A program made the position numbers and the translations under genes. From Enterococcus avium ATCC 14025 (GTDB taxonomy: Bacteria; Bacillota; Bacilli; Lactobacillales; Enterococcaceae), in contig NZ_KE136362.1 of the NCBI RefSeq assembly GCF_000406965.1, positions 524,343-588,342 on the forward strand: 64,000 nucleotides of DNA, given 5' to 3'. Under the pieces are notes generated by a model. That model searched no databases. It was given only the letters and a program-made list of their open reading frames with translations, and was not told where the DNA came from. This document shows positions 32,992 through 40,799 of the stretch, piece by piece. The stretch's first letter is position 1. Each line of letters begins with the position of its first letter.

Positions 32992-33858
32992 CTAAAAATC
33001 TAAGTATAGCTTCAAGAATTCTCGACTGGCTAACGAGAGCAAGGACTTGTTACGATAAAGGACTCCGACTTTACGAAAGACCGGATGAACGAATGGTCTA
33101 GTCTCGACTTGAAAAGCGATTCGTTGCAGAATCAATTTGGGTAAAATACTAATCCCTAAATTTTTCTCTACCATTGCCAAAATCGAATAATCATCCCATG
33201 TGCGAAATTTTATTTGTGGTGAAACCTGTGCTTTTGCTAATAATTCAGTGACGTCAGAGGTTCCTTCACGTTCTAGTAGAATAAAAGGTTGCGCTTTTAG
33301 ATCGGTCACATGGACTTTTTCTTTAGCTAAAAAAGGATGCCCCTGCGGCAAAACGACCAGCTGCTCATCGTCATGGAGAAATCTTTGCTCCAAATTATGG
33401 GACGCAGGTAATCGTGAAAAGCCGAAATCAACGCGCCCCTCTAAGATCCACTGTTCGATCTCTTCGTAATCTCCCAATAATAATTCAAAATCAATCTTAG
33501 GATAGTCCTTTTGAAACGTTTCGATCGCTTCAGGCAGCCAATGAGTAGCCACACTCGAAAATGTCCCGATACGGATCAGACCTGTGTCTAAATGCCCCAG
33601 CTCTGCCAACTGATTTTGCAAGGTTTGATATTTTTCCGCCAGCTCCTTTGCATAAGGCAACACATTCATCCCATCAGACGTTAACCGAAGGCCCGCGCGG
33701 TTGCGCTCCAACAAAGTGATCCCCCATTCTTGCTCGAGATCATGAATCATTCGACTGATTCCCGATTGAGAGTAGTTTAAAATTTTAGCCGCTTTAGTGA
33801 AGCTGCCCAGTTCAACAGTTTTAACAAAAGCGATGTATTTCTGAATGTTCATATCCAT
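32992..33858 (-). CDS. LysR-family transcriptional regulator
   Basis: 288 residues: an N-terminal winged helix (FVKTVELGSFTKAAKILNYSQSGISR, in part AAKILNYSQSGISR) and a periplasmic-binding-protein-like effector domain beginning LIRIGTFSSVATHWLP. It lies upstream of the TSUP gene and divergent from the PrdX-like gene, so it may act on either. The effector is unknown. Two in-frame ATGs (33858 and 33852) are possible starts. Confidence 0.92.
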   Translation of the reverse strand: MDMNIQKYIAFVKTVELGSFTKAAKILNYSQSGISRMIHDLEQEWGITLLERNRAGLRLTSDGMNVLPYAKELAEKYQTLQNQLAELGHLDTGLIRIGTFSSVATHWLPEAIETFQKDYPKIDFELLLGDYEEIEQWILEGRVDFGFSRLPASHNLEQRFLHDDEQLVVLPQGHPFLAKEKVHVTDLKAQPFILLEREGTSDVTELLAKAQVSPQIKFRTWDDYSILAMVEKNLGISILPKLILQRIAFQVETRPFVHPVFRKVGVLYRNKSLLSLASREFLKLYLDF

Positions 33859-34063
33859 GATTGAATTCTCCTATTCATTTGAACTGATATGTGAATAAGC
33901 ATTTATTGCATCTGTTTTCATCATATTAAAGATGCTAAAAATTCGTTTTTGTAATCCTTATTTCTATGATAAATTACTGCTAGTAACTATTCAATAGAAG
34001 AAGACAGCGTACACAAATGACAAGCTGCCAAAATTTACAGGTTAGAAAAAAGGAGTGAGTAAA

Positions 34064-34603
34064 ATGGTATTAGTCAGTGAAGCCTATACATCAGTACCAG
34101 AAATATGCAACACGCCATTGCAGGAAAAAGTCTATCAGGTCCTGCAAGAATTAGATATGGCGTTTCAGCGAGTGGAGACAGAGGAAGTCATCACGATGGA
34201 GGATTGCCAGCAAATTAATGAACGTTTAGAGATGGATATGGTGAAAACCTTGTTCTTATGTAATCGGCAAAAAACAAATTTTTATCTATTCGTCACCTGT
34301 GGCGACAAGCCCTTCAAATCGAAGGAATTCAGTCAGGCGTTGGAAATTGCTCGGGTTTCATTTGCCTCAGCAGAGCAGATGGCTGAAATGTTAGGAGCAA
34401 AAATCGGTGCGGCAACAATCTTTAGTACGTTGCTGGAAGAAGCCAAGAAGGTTCAGCTAGTTCTGGATAAGGATGTCTGTGATCAAGAATATTACGGCTG
34501 CAGCGATGGCACAACGACAGGGTATTTGAAATTACGTACAAGTGATGTTCTGCAAAAATACTTGCCTTATGTTAAGCGTCAGCCGAAAATTATTGAAGTT
34601 TAA
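34064..34603 (+). CDS. Prolyl-tRNA deacylase-like editing protein (YbaK/PrdX family)
   Basis: 179 residues with the free-standing aminoacyl-tRNA editing fold. Its late segment (GAATIFSTLLEEAKKVQLVLDKDV, in part ATIFSTLLEEA) matches PrdX/ProX proteins that clear mischarged Ala-tRNA(Pro). GGAG at 34052-34055 is correctly spaced for the ATG at 34064; a GTG at 34055 overlaps that site and is rejected. The gene is monocistronic with its own terminator. Confidence 0.85.
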   Translation: MVLVSEAYTSVPEICNTPLQEKVYQVLQELDMAFQRVETEEVITMEDCQQINERLEMDMVKTLFLCNRQKTNFYLFVTCGDKPFKSKEFSQALEIARVSFASAEQMAEMLGAKIGAATIFSTLLEEAKKVQLVLDKDVCDQEYYGCSDGTTTGYLKLRTSDVLQKYLPYVKRQPKIIEV

Positions 34604-34617
34604 AAAGAGTACTTTAT

Positions 34618-34653
34618 AGCAGATTCCCCAAAAAAATTGGGGTCTGCTTTTTT
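34618..34653 (+). terminator. Terminator of the PrdX-like gene
   Basis: AGCAGA-t-CCCCAA pairs with TTGGGG-TCTGCT with one bulge, followed by TTTTTT. Confidence 0.88.
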
Positions 34654-34772
34654 AATTTGACCCAGCGAACCAATAGAAATAAGAAATAGTTTGTATTATG
34701 TGGAAAAAGTTCTAATAATTCATTTCTATCTATGCTAAAATTTTGTGTATTACGTATTAATTAGGAGGCCTT

Positions 34773-36170
34773 GTGGGTAAAAAAATCATATTTATAATAG
34801 TAATAGTTGTTTTATTCCTTTTCGAAACGCCTGCTCATGCTGCTGAGGACATTATGGAGATTACCAAATCAGCAGGCTACACCGATGTGTTAGAGGAAAA
34901 CAAACCAAAAGCTTCGATCGTGGTTGATGGAACGAATGGTCAGATATTATGGGAAGAGAACGCTGATGTGGTCAGAGAACCCGCCAGTATCTCTAAAATG
35001 ATGACGGTCTTTTTAGTTTTTGATGCCATAAAAGAAGGAAAATTGACTTTAGACACGAAAATCAAGGCAACGGAAAAGGATCAAGCCATCAGTCAATTGT
35101 ACGCCATCAGTAATAATAATATTGTAGCAGGTGTCGAGTATCCTGTTAAAGAGCTATTGAAAATGGTCGTTGTGCCGTCATCGAATGTAGCGACGGTTAT
35201 GTTAGCAAATGTCGTTTCGAATAATCGTGCGGGTGAATTTGTCGAAAAGATGAATGAAAAAGCTCAAAAAATCGGTATGAAGAATACTGCTTTTTATAAT
35301 TGCAGTGGTGCTTCAGCTGTGAGCTTTGAGGGGCTTTACACGCCAGAAGGCTTCGATGCGAATGGCAGTAATACTGCAACTGCTCGTGATTTGGCTACAA
35401 TGGTTTTTCATTTGATTAACGAGCATCCAGAAGTATTGGAATTTACGAATCAGCCAAAGGTCACTGCCATGGAGGGAACGCCCTATGAAGAGACCTTTGA
35501 AACCTACAATTATTCATTGCCTGGAGCAAAATATGGTTTTGAAGGTGTAGATGGCTTGAAAACGGGTTCTGGTCCTAGCAGTGCCTTCAATTATATTGCA
35601 ACGGCCAAGCAGGGAGATACTCGTTTGATTGAAGTGATCTTAGGGGTGGGCGACTGGTCTGATCAAGACGGAGAATACTATCGTCATCCCTTTGGTAATG
35701 CGTTGCTTAAAAAAGTTTTTGATGAGTATGAACATCGCTTGCTCCTACCAAAAGGAATCCACGAGATTGAAGGAAAACCGATACAGCTAGCGAATGATTT
35801 TTATGGTGTCGTGAAAAAAGGCGAGGAACCAGAAATGACGCTCCAAGAAAATCGGGTGTCGTTAGCCAGTCAGAAGGAGCAGCTGACAGAAGACATGCCG
35901 AAATTATCGCTGAACTATAAAAAAGTAGAAACCGAAGAAAAGCGTCTTCCGGCAACGAGAAAAGTCTCAATAGTTGAGCAGGCAAAGGCGTATATCTTCC
36001 CATCCCTGCTGCTTATTCTAGGAGTGGCGCTGTTACTTTTTCCAGTGAAGAAAAAAACATTAGGACGGACAAGAAGCAGCTCTCGCCGTAAAGGTGTGGT
36101 GGTATTCAGAATTGCTGGAATTGTATGTGTTCTTGCTTCATTATTTATGATGATCTGGGAAATACTTTAG
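34773..36170 (+). CDS. dacA: D-alanyl-D-alanine carboxypeptidase (low-molecular-mass PBP)
   Basis: 465 residues with a signal peptide (about 1-24, AHA cleavage), the penicillin-binding motifs S72-I-S-K75, S136-S-N138 and K263-T-G265, a PBP5-type C-terminal beta domain, then a membrane helix and a basic tail. It trims the terminal D-Ala of peptidoglycan stem peptides at the outer membrane face. The start is GTG, set by AGGAGG four bases upstream. The C-terminal helix with a positive tail is a transmembrane anchor rather than the amphipathic helix of Gram-negative PBP5. Confidence 0.92.
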   Translation: MGKKIIFIIVIVVLFLFETPAHAAEDIMEITKSAGYTDVLEENKPKASIVVDGTNGQILWEENADVVREPASISKMMTVFLVFDAIKEGKLTLDTKIKATEKDQAISQLYAISNNNIVAGVEYPVKELLKMVVVPSSNVATVMLANVVSNNRAGEFVEKMNEKAQKIGMKNTAFYNCSGASAVSFEGLYTPEGFDANGSNTATARDLATMVFHLINEHPEVLEFTNQPKVTAMEGTPYEETFETYNYSLPGAKYGFEGVDGLKTGSGPSSAFNYIATAKQGDTRLIEVILGVGDWSDQDGEYYRHPFGNALLKKVFDEYEHRLLLPKGIHEIEGKPIQLANDFYGVVKKGEEPEMTLQENRVSLASQKEQLTEDMPKLSLNYKKVETEEKRLPATRKVSIVEQAKAYIFPSLLLILGVALLLFPVKKKTLGRTRSSSRRKGVVVFRIAGIVCVLASLFMMIWEIL

Positions 36171-36179
36171 AGAACCGAA

Positions 36180-36220
36180 AAACAGAGTGAATCGCCAAAA
36201 TAGGCGAATCACTCTGTTTT
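36180..36220. terminator. Bidirectional terminator between dacA and the serine dehydratase gene
   Basis: AAACAGAGTGA-a-TCGCC pairs with GGCGA-a-TCACTCTGTTT across one A-A mismatch, with A-rich and T-rich flanks. Confidence 0.9.
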
Positions 36221-36229
36221 TAATTTCTA

Positions 36230-37798
36230 TCAGCAGCAATCCAATGGACAGCCTAAGCGTTCGGCGATGGCTAGTCCTGATGGTGTTTGTGCCAAGCCGG
36301 CATGACCTGTACAGCGTAGTGATGCTGGAATCATCCGACCAACTTTATTGAAGCTTTCGATGGTTTCATCTAACGGAATAACGACATCATAGCCAGCCAG
36401 CGCCATGTTGGCAGCACCCAATGCGTTCATTCCGCACATCATATTTTTCCCAAGACAAGGAACTTCTACCCGAACACCAATTGGGTCACAGGTCATTCCG
36501 AAGACATTTTGCAAGCCCATAGATGCGGCATTGACTGCTTCTTCGATGGTTCCGCCCATTAATTGCACGAGTGCGCCCGCAGTCATACCAGAACCCGAAC
36601 CACATTCCGCCTGACAGCCTGCCACCTCTGCGGCAAATGTAGCATATTCCGCAATGAAGACACCAATCATTCCCGCAGCTAAGAGCGCGCGAACCAATTC
36701 ATCATGGGACTTTTTTTGATAATCACTAACAGCGATCAAGGTTCCTGGTAATGCGCCGCAGGAACCTGCCGTTGGCGCTGCAACAAATACATTCATCGAG
36801 CTTTTGACTTCCATTAAGGCAGAGATATTCTCGATGATTTTAGCTGGCAGCGCATCTCCTATCAGCCGATCGCGATTAGCACGGATTTTCGGCGCCTGAG
36901 AACCCAGCATTCGATCTTCATAGGAAGTGCCGGTCAAGCCGATTTGAATGCCGTTTTCCATAATTTCAAGAATTACTTCCGCCTTTTTATAGACTTCTTC
37001 TTCGGAAATACTGCCGCGATGACTTTCATAGCGCAGCGCCATATCGGCCAGATCTAAATTTTCCTCTTTTGCTAGAGCAATCATCTCTTCGGCTGTTGAA
37101 AAGAGCATCTTTGGTTCCTTTTGCGACATAATAGGCAGGATAGGATCAAATGCAATGAATCGTTCAACCTTCATCTGCTTATTCAGCCAAGCGATTTCTA
37201 TTTCAGAAATCTCCTGTTGAGTCTTGATATGCAGCATCGTTTTACCAGCTTGTTCCTTGACGACAGCTGAGCAGAATTTGTCGATTTTATCTTCTAAGTC
37301 AGTTTCAGATAACGTCAAAGACTCACCGAACAGGAGGGTCTCATAGAAGCCTCCAGTAACTTCGACAGCAAAATGATTGATTTCGGTGATCTCGATCATC
37401 CCTCCGCCAACAGAAAGAGCAGTTACATCTAGTTCTTCTCCCAGATCTGTTTTGACTGTCATTTTATAAGTGTTAGGATGGTTGTTTTCGTAAGGAATCA
37501 CACGGAAAACAATTTCCATGCCATCCGCTTCAGCAATTTCAAGAGCACGTGTCAACCGATTGTCCGTCGGGTCCATTCCCAGCAAGCCCCCAACTAGACC
37601 GATATCGGAGCACTGCGTAATATAGCTTGCAGCTAACGAACCCTCTGGATCAAAATCTGCCTGAAAATAGATGATTTTTCCAACGACCATCTGCCGCAGC
37701 GCACGTCCAATCCGCACCGAGGCTGCCGTATGGGAACTTGAAGGACCGATCATCACCGGGCCTAACACATCATTAAAAATACTGGCATGTTCTTTCAT
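36230..37798 (-). CDS. sdaA: L-serine ammonia-lyase, iron-sulfur type, fused beta-alpha chains
   Basis: 522 residues with the beta-chain region first (SIFNDVLGPVMIGPSSSHTA) and the catalytic alpha-chain second (TAGSCGALPG, CQAECGSGSGM, CDPIGVRVEVPCLGKN). Cysteines in these motifs hold the 4Fe-4S cluster. In many Firmicutes the two halves are separate genes; here they are one protein, and it ends LGCPLDCC. It converts serine to pyruvate and ammonia. It lies 11 bp after the tautomerase gene, downstream of an OCD-family gene, so the group may degrade an amino acid. Confidence 0.93.
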   Translation of the reverse strand: MKEHASIFNDVLGPVMIGPSSSHTAASVRIGRALRQMVVGKIIYFQADFDPEGSLAASYITQCSDIGLVGGLLGMDPTDNRLTRALEIAEADGMEIVFRVIPYENNHPNTYKMTVKTDLGEELDVTALSVGGGMIEITEINHFAVEVTGGFYETLLFGESLTLSETDLEDKIDKFCSAVVKEQAGKTMLHIKTQQEISEIEIAWLNKQMKVERFIAFDPILPIMSQKEPKMLFSTAEEMIALAKEENLDLADMALRYESHRGSISEEEVYKKAEVILEIMENGIQIGLTGTSYEDRMLGSQAPKIRANRDRLIGDALPAKIIENISALMEVKSSMNVFVAAPTAGSCGALPGTLIAVSDYQKKSHDELVRALLAAGMIGVFIAEYATFAAEVAGCQAECGSGSGMTAGALVQLMGGTIEEAVNAASMGLQNVFGMTCDPIGVRVEVPCLGKNMMCGMNALGAANMALAGYDVVIPLDETIESFNKVGRMIPASLRCTGHAGLAQTPSGLAIAERLGCPLDCC

Positions 37799-37809
37799 TC
37801 GCGTCCTCC

Positions 37810-38022
37810 TTAGAAATCCGCTTTGATATAAACATCCTCACCTGCGATTTCGTCACCGATTACGTCTTTCCACTTGTCTGCTTCAATCTCCTTGAATGAC
37901 ACCGAGACCACATTCGGGGTACAACCAAGTTCCTTCACCACGAAATCCTGCAATTTTTTAGCAAAGTCCTGTTTTACTTCTTCCGAACGACCAGGGTACA
38001 TTTTGACTGATAAATGTGGCAT
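37810..38022 (-). CDS. 4-oxalocrotonate tautomerase-like protein
   Basis: 70 residues. After removal of Met the catalytic Pro1 is exposed (MPHLSVKMYPG), as in all tautomerase-superfamily members. The short length matches 4-OT/PptA monomers that assemble into dimers or hexamers. It ketonises enols; an enamine/enol intermediate in serine or related amino acid breakdown is one possible substrate (inference). AAGGAGG precedes the ATG. Confidence 0.88.
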   Translation of the reverse strand: MPHLSVKMYPGRSEEVKQDFAKKLQDFVVKELGCTPNVVSVSFKEIEADKWKDVIGDEIAGEDVYIKADF

Positions 38023-38189
38023 TTTTATTCCTCCTTATTGGTTTTAACGTATTAATTTTTCGTGGAAAAATTATTCCGATCCGAATGGCGTATACCATCC
38101 AACTAAGTAATTCAGCTTTTAATTATCGTTGCTGTCTCACTGGCTAAGCGGGCTGCGAGAAGTTGGACTGGCATCCTTATTTCTATTTT

Positions 38190-39176
38190 TTATGACCATT
38201 CTGTTCCGATTTTTTCTTCCAGCGCACGTTCATAGATTTTTTGGGCAGTGACGAGATCCTGAGCACCGATCCCAACAGTTTTAAAAACGATGATCTCTTC
38301 GTCATTTTCGCGACCGCCAATTTTTCCCATCAGCACCTCTCCGATGTCTCCGGTAAAATCGTCCTTCGTAATTGTGCCGTCTTCTAGTGGTATCAAAATA
38401 TCACCGGCTTCGGATAGCACCGCCTCTTCTGAATCAAAATAGAGCTTGCTGGCGCGTTCTAAAATTACCGGGTCCATTTCCTGCATATGCGGTTGATAAG
38501 AACCTACGCAACTGACTGTGGCACCAGCCTTGACTTTACTGCCATCAAAAACTGGCGAAGTGGCTGGGGTAACAGTGATGATCAGATCGGCATCATTAAT
38601 CGCTTCATCTGAAGTTTCCGCTGGCAAAATTTGAGTCCCATAGTCCTTCAGCTCTTCATTCATTTGCTTAACGAATGCTTTTGTTCGCTCAGAATTTTGG
38701 TCAAAAACGTGGACCGTCTCTAAATCACGCGCACAAATCATCGCCTCTAATTGTGTCGCGGCTTGTCCACCAGTTCCGATCAGTGCACCTTTTTTTGCAT
38801 CTTTTCGACCCAAGACATCAAAGGCAACCCCAGATGCGGCACCAGTCCGTAGCTGAGTAACAGTCACGCCATCTAGTAGGGCGCTGACATAACCTGTCTT
38901 GCCATCTACTAACAGCACTTGAGCTGGGGCAGAGGCTAAACCTTTATCAATATTGTCAGGGAAAATATTGATGATTTTTAGGGCAGCTGCATCTAAATCA
39001 GGTGCGTAAGACGGCATGAATAGGAATGTGCCATTTTGTTTTTCCGAAACGATCTGTGTTCGCAACGGCACATCTGTCTTACCCTCACTAAATAATTGGA
39101 AGGCCACCTTGTCTGCTTCAATGGCATCCTTCATGGTAAATACTTGTTTGATATTTTCACGAGATAAAAGTAGCAT
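38190..39176 (-). CDS. Ornithine cyclodeaminase/mu-crystallin family dehydrogenase
   Basis: 328 residues with the OCD family N-terminal domain (LLLSRENIKQVF, MPSY) and a Rossmann domain (GALIGTGGQAATQLEAM). Members include ornithine cyclodeaminase, alanine dehydrogenase and imine reductases. The family alone does not fix the substrate. AAGGAGG precedes the ATG. It heads a possible three-gene group with the tautomerase and serine dehydratase (gap 167 bp) and is preceded by a clear promoter with a cre-like site. Confidence 0.9.
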   Translation of the reverse strand: MLLLSRENIKQVFTMKDAIEADKVAFQLFSEGKTDVPLRTQIVSEKQNGTFLFMPSYAPDLDAAALKIINIFPDNIDKGLASAPAQVLLVDGKTGYVSALLDGVTVTQLRTGAASGVAFDVLGRKDAKKGALIGTGGQAATQLEAMICARDLETVHVFDQNSERTKAFVKQMNEELKDYGTQILPAETSDEAINDADLIITVTPATSPVFDGSKVKAGATVSCVGSYQPHMQEMDPVILERASKLYFDSEEAVLSEAGDILIPLEDGTITKDDFTGDIGEVLMGKIGGRENDEEIIVFKTVGIGAQDLVTAQKIYERALEEKIGTEWS

Positions 39177-39212
39177 AAAAACCTCCTTAACGAATTTTCT
39201 TTCACACCTAAA

Positions 39213-39241
39213 AGTATAAGCGATTACAATAACGGTTTCAA
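39213..39241 (-). promoter_or_regulatory. Promoter with overlapping cre site for the OCD-family gene
   Basis: On the - strand TTGAAA (39236-39241), 17 bp and TATACT (39213-39218). TATAAGCGATTACA (+ strand 39215-39228) matches 13 of 14 cre positions and overlaps the -10 and spacer, indicating CcpA repression. Confidence 0.7.
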
Positions 39242-39308
39242 AGGAATTTCAAGAATTTTCTTTTATTCTAGCTACTACTTTGCTGATAAGATTATGGCTG
39301 AGTTAAAA

Positions 39309-39427
39309 AGCTGGCGCTGAAGCGACCTTTAGCGACCTTGGAGGAAACATGCTGACGTACGGAGTACGAAGCACCGCCACGACGAGTAGCTGGCTGTTGG
39401 CGGACTGGAGTTAAACCTCCTTTAACT
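39309..39427. other. GC-rich element with a 21-codon ORF and nested repeats
   Basis: A GC-rich block stands out in an AT-rich 723-bp gap. It has the tandem AGCGACCTT (twice, 39321-39339), two AGCTGGC copies (near 39309 and 39388), the hairpin CGTAC/GTACG and, at its end, AGTTAAA/TTTAACT around CCTCC. Inside, ATG 39349 to TAA 39412-39414 encodes 21 residues (MLTYGVRSTA, later WLLADWS) behind GGAGG with a 4-nt spacer. It could be a REP-like intergenic repeat, a small RNA or a microprotein gene; I cannot decide. Confidence 0.35.
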
Positions 39428-39512
39428 GCATTAATAGAACGATTGTAATTTTATTCAAATTTTTTAGCTATTTTAAAACATTTCACAACAAAAGAAATTA
39501 CTCAAATTGTTA

Positions 39513-39541
39513 TTGAAAAAGCGTTTTCCTTTCTATATACT
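39513..39541 (+). promoter_or_regulatory. Promoter for the leader RNA and rhodanese lipoprotein
   Basis: TTGAAA (39513-39518), 17 bp and TATACT (39536-39541). The expected start near 39548 places the structured leader at the very 5' end of the transcript and gives a leader of about 350 nt. Confidence 0.75.
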
Positions 39542-39563
39542 TTGATTGAAGAAAGATTCACAA

Positions 39564-39661
39564 AGGGTGCAGGAGGTGGAAGAAATGTCAAAACGACTAT
39601 GACTATGAGGTGAAAACCAACTTAGAGTATCTAAGCGAGTTCGTGTAGCATTCTTACCCTC
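39564..39661 (+). ncRNA. Putative structured 5' leader, copy 1 (unnamed element)
   Basis: The core ACTATGAGG (39602-39610), GGTGAAAACC and CTTAG-AGTAT-CTAAG (39621-39635) is enclosed by an outer helix: GGT (39575-39577) with ACC (39656-39658), an internal loop, and AAGA-a-ATG with CATTCTT. The second copy at 44163 has the same core but different base pairs in the helix. A five-codon reading frame (ATG 39585, MSKRL, TGA 39600-39602) behind AGGAGGTGG overlaps it and ends in CTATGA, as does a short frame in the other copy. It matches no riboswitch class that I can recall. The remaining 240 nt to the gene hold only minor hairpins. Confidence 0.5.
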
Positions 39662-39899
39662 AAAGTATTCCTGTGCTTAAAAAAAATCTGATCCCATACT
39701 TTCGAAGGATAAGGGATGACAAAAATATTTGGCCCCCCTTCCTTACTGACGGCGTTTTAGAAGTATCTTCTTCGTTAATAACCTGAAGCTGTCCACTTCT
39801 GTCACAGCCTTTGTGCGGAAAAAACGAGGTGAAAGTAAAGCTATGACTCACCGATTCAACGAACCAACAAAAAATCGATCGAAAGAAGGATTTAGAAAA

Positions 39900-40379
39900 A
39901 TGAAAAAGAGAATTAGCGGATTATTACTTATTACTTTAGCAATATTTGCCATCGTGTTGACAGGCTGTTCCAACAACGATGGAAAGAAAGATCGTGCCGA
40001 AGCGGATATTGATTGGCAAATGATTACACCAGAAAAGATGAAGGACGTTCTTGAAACAGACGATGCTGCCGATTATCAAATCATCGATATTCAACCAGAG
40101 GCAGACTATGAAAAAGGCCATCTGCCAAACTCTATCAGCGTACCAGCTTATCCAGTAGATACTGAAGAACTGGAAAAATTAGTCGTGGATAATGCTGATC
40201 AATTTAAGGATGGCGACAACCCAATCTATGTTGTCTGCCCAGGCGGTGGAAGCGGTGCGAAACGTACAATCTCATTACTCATCGATGAAGGCATCGATGA
40301 ATCTCGGTTATATATCGTTGAGAACGGTGCGAAGAAATGGCCGTACAAAGACGACAATAAATTATGGGTAACAGACTAA
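39900..40379 (+). CDS. Rhodanese-domain lipoprotein
   Basis: 159 residues from the ATG at 39900 (AAGGA upstream). A lipoprotein signal ends in LTGC (C23). A single rhodanese domain follows, with QIIDIQPEADYEKGHLPNS and the active-site loop VVCPGGGSGAKRT, C113. It should be anchored outside the membrane, unlike the cytoplasmic rhodaneses at 53-55 kb, and could move sulfane sulfur or act on an unknown thiol at the cell surface. An upstream in-frame ATG at 39813 has a charged extension and is unlikely. Confidence 0.88.
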   Translation: MKKRISGLLLITLAIFAIVLTGCSNNDGKKDRAEADIDWQMITPEKMKDVLETDDAADYQIIDIQPEADYEKGHLPNSISVPAYPVDTEELEKLVVDNADQFKDGDNPIYVVCPGGGSGAKRTISLLIDEGIDESRLYIVENGAKKWPYKDDNKLWVTD

Positions 40380-40404
40380 ACACAACATTCTTCAGTTAAT
40401 GAAT

Positions 40405-40453
40405 ACAAAAACAGGCTCAATACTCATTTACTGAGTTTGGGCTTGTTTTTGTG
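40405..40453 (+). terminator. Terminator of the rhodanese lipoprotein gene
   Basis: ACAAAAACAGGCTCA pairs imperfectly with the facing TGGGCTTGTTTTTGT, with an apical ACTCA/TGAGT stem and a long T-rich 3' arm. Confidence 0.85.
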
Positions 40454-40730
40454 TCAGTAGAAGGTTTGTATGGATAGGAATAGGTTTGGGCATCGTTACT
40501 TAGATAAGTATCCTTGAAAGTCGATTATCAACAAATTCGGATCGAAAAAGACTTTTTATACACTAGTTTCAAATTGATAAGAAATAAATGAAGGCGAATA
40601 AAGGAATAAACAGGAAAAACGGATTCTTTTTGCTTAGAAAAAAATTACTGAAGTTTTAATGCCCTTTTATTACTAGAGACTCATTTTTCATTTGGAAGTA
40701 TAAAAAATAAAAAGAAAATACGGAAAATAT
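40454..40730. other. AT-rich intergenic stretch with no recognised gene
   Basis: About 280 bp between the rhodanese terminator and the nucleotidase promoter. I see no open frame with a ribosome site, no tRNA-like structure and no strong hairpin. Confidence 0.5.
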
Positions 40731-40779
40731 TTGAATATTCCGTGAATAATTGCTACCATCTTCTTTGTAAGCGTTTTTA
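40731..40779 (+). promoter_or_regulatory. Promoter and cre site of the surface nucleotidase gene
   Basis: TTGAAT (40731-40736), 17 bp and TACCAT (40754-40759). TGTAAGCGTTTTTA (40766-40779) matches 13 of 14 cre positions at the start of transcription. Confidence 0.65.
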
Positions 40780-40799
40780 AAAAGAAGGAGATGAATTTA

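Noticed and set aside
38040-38175. Possible T-box in the gap before the tautomerase gene (TTGGATGGTATACGCC on the - strand)
   Set aside because: It only loosely resembles the T-box sequence AGGGTGGNACCGCG, there is no stem I of T-box length, and no terminator/antiterminator pair is visible.
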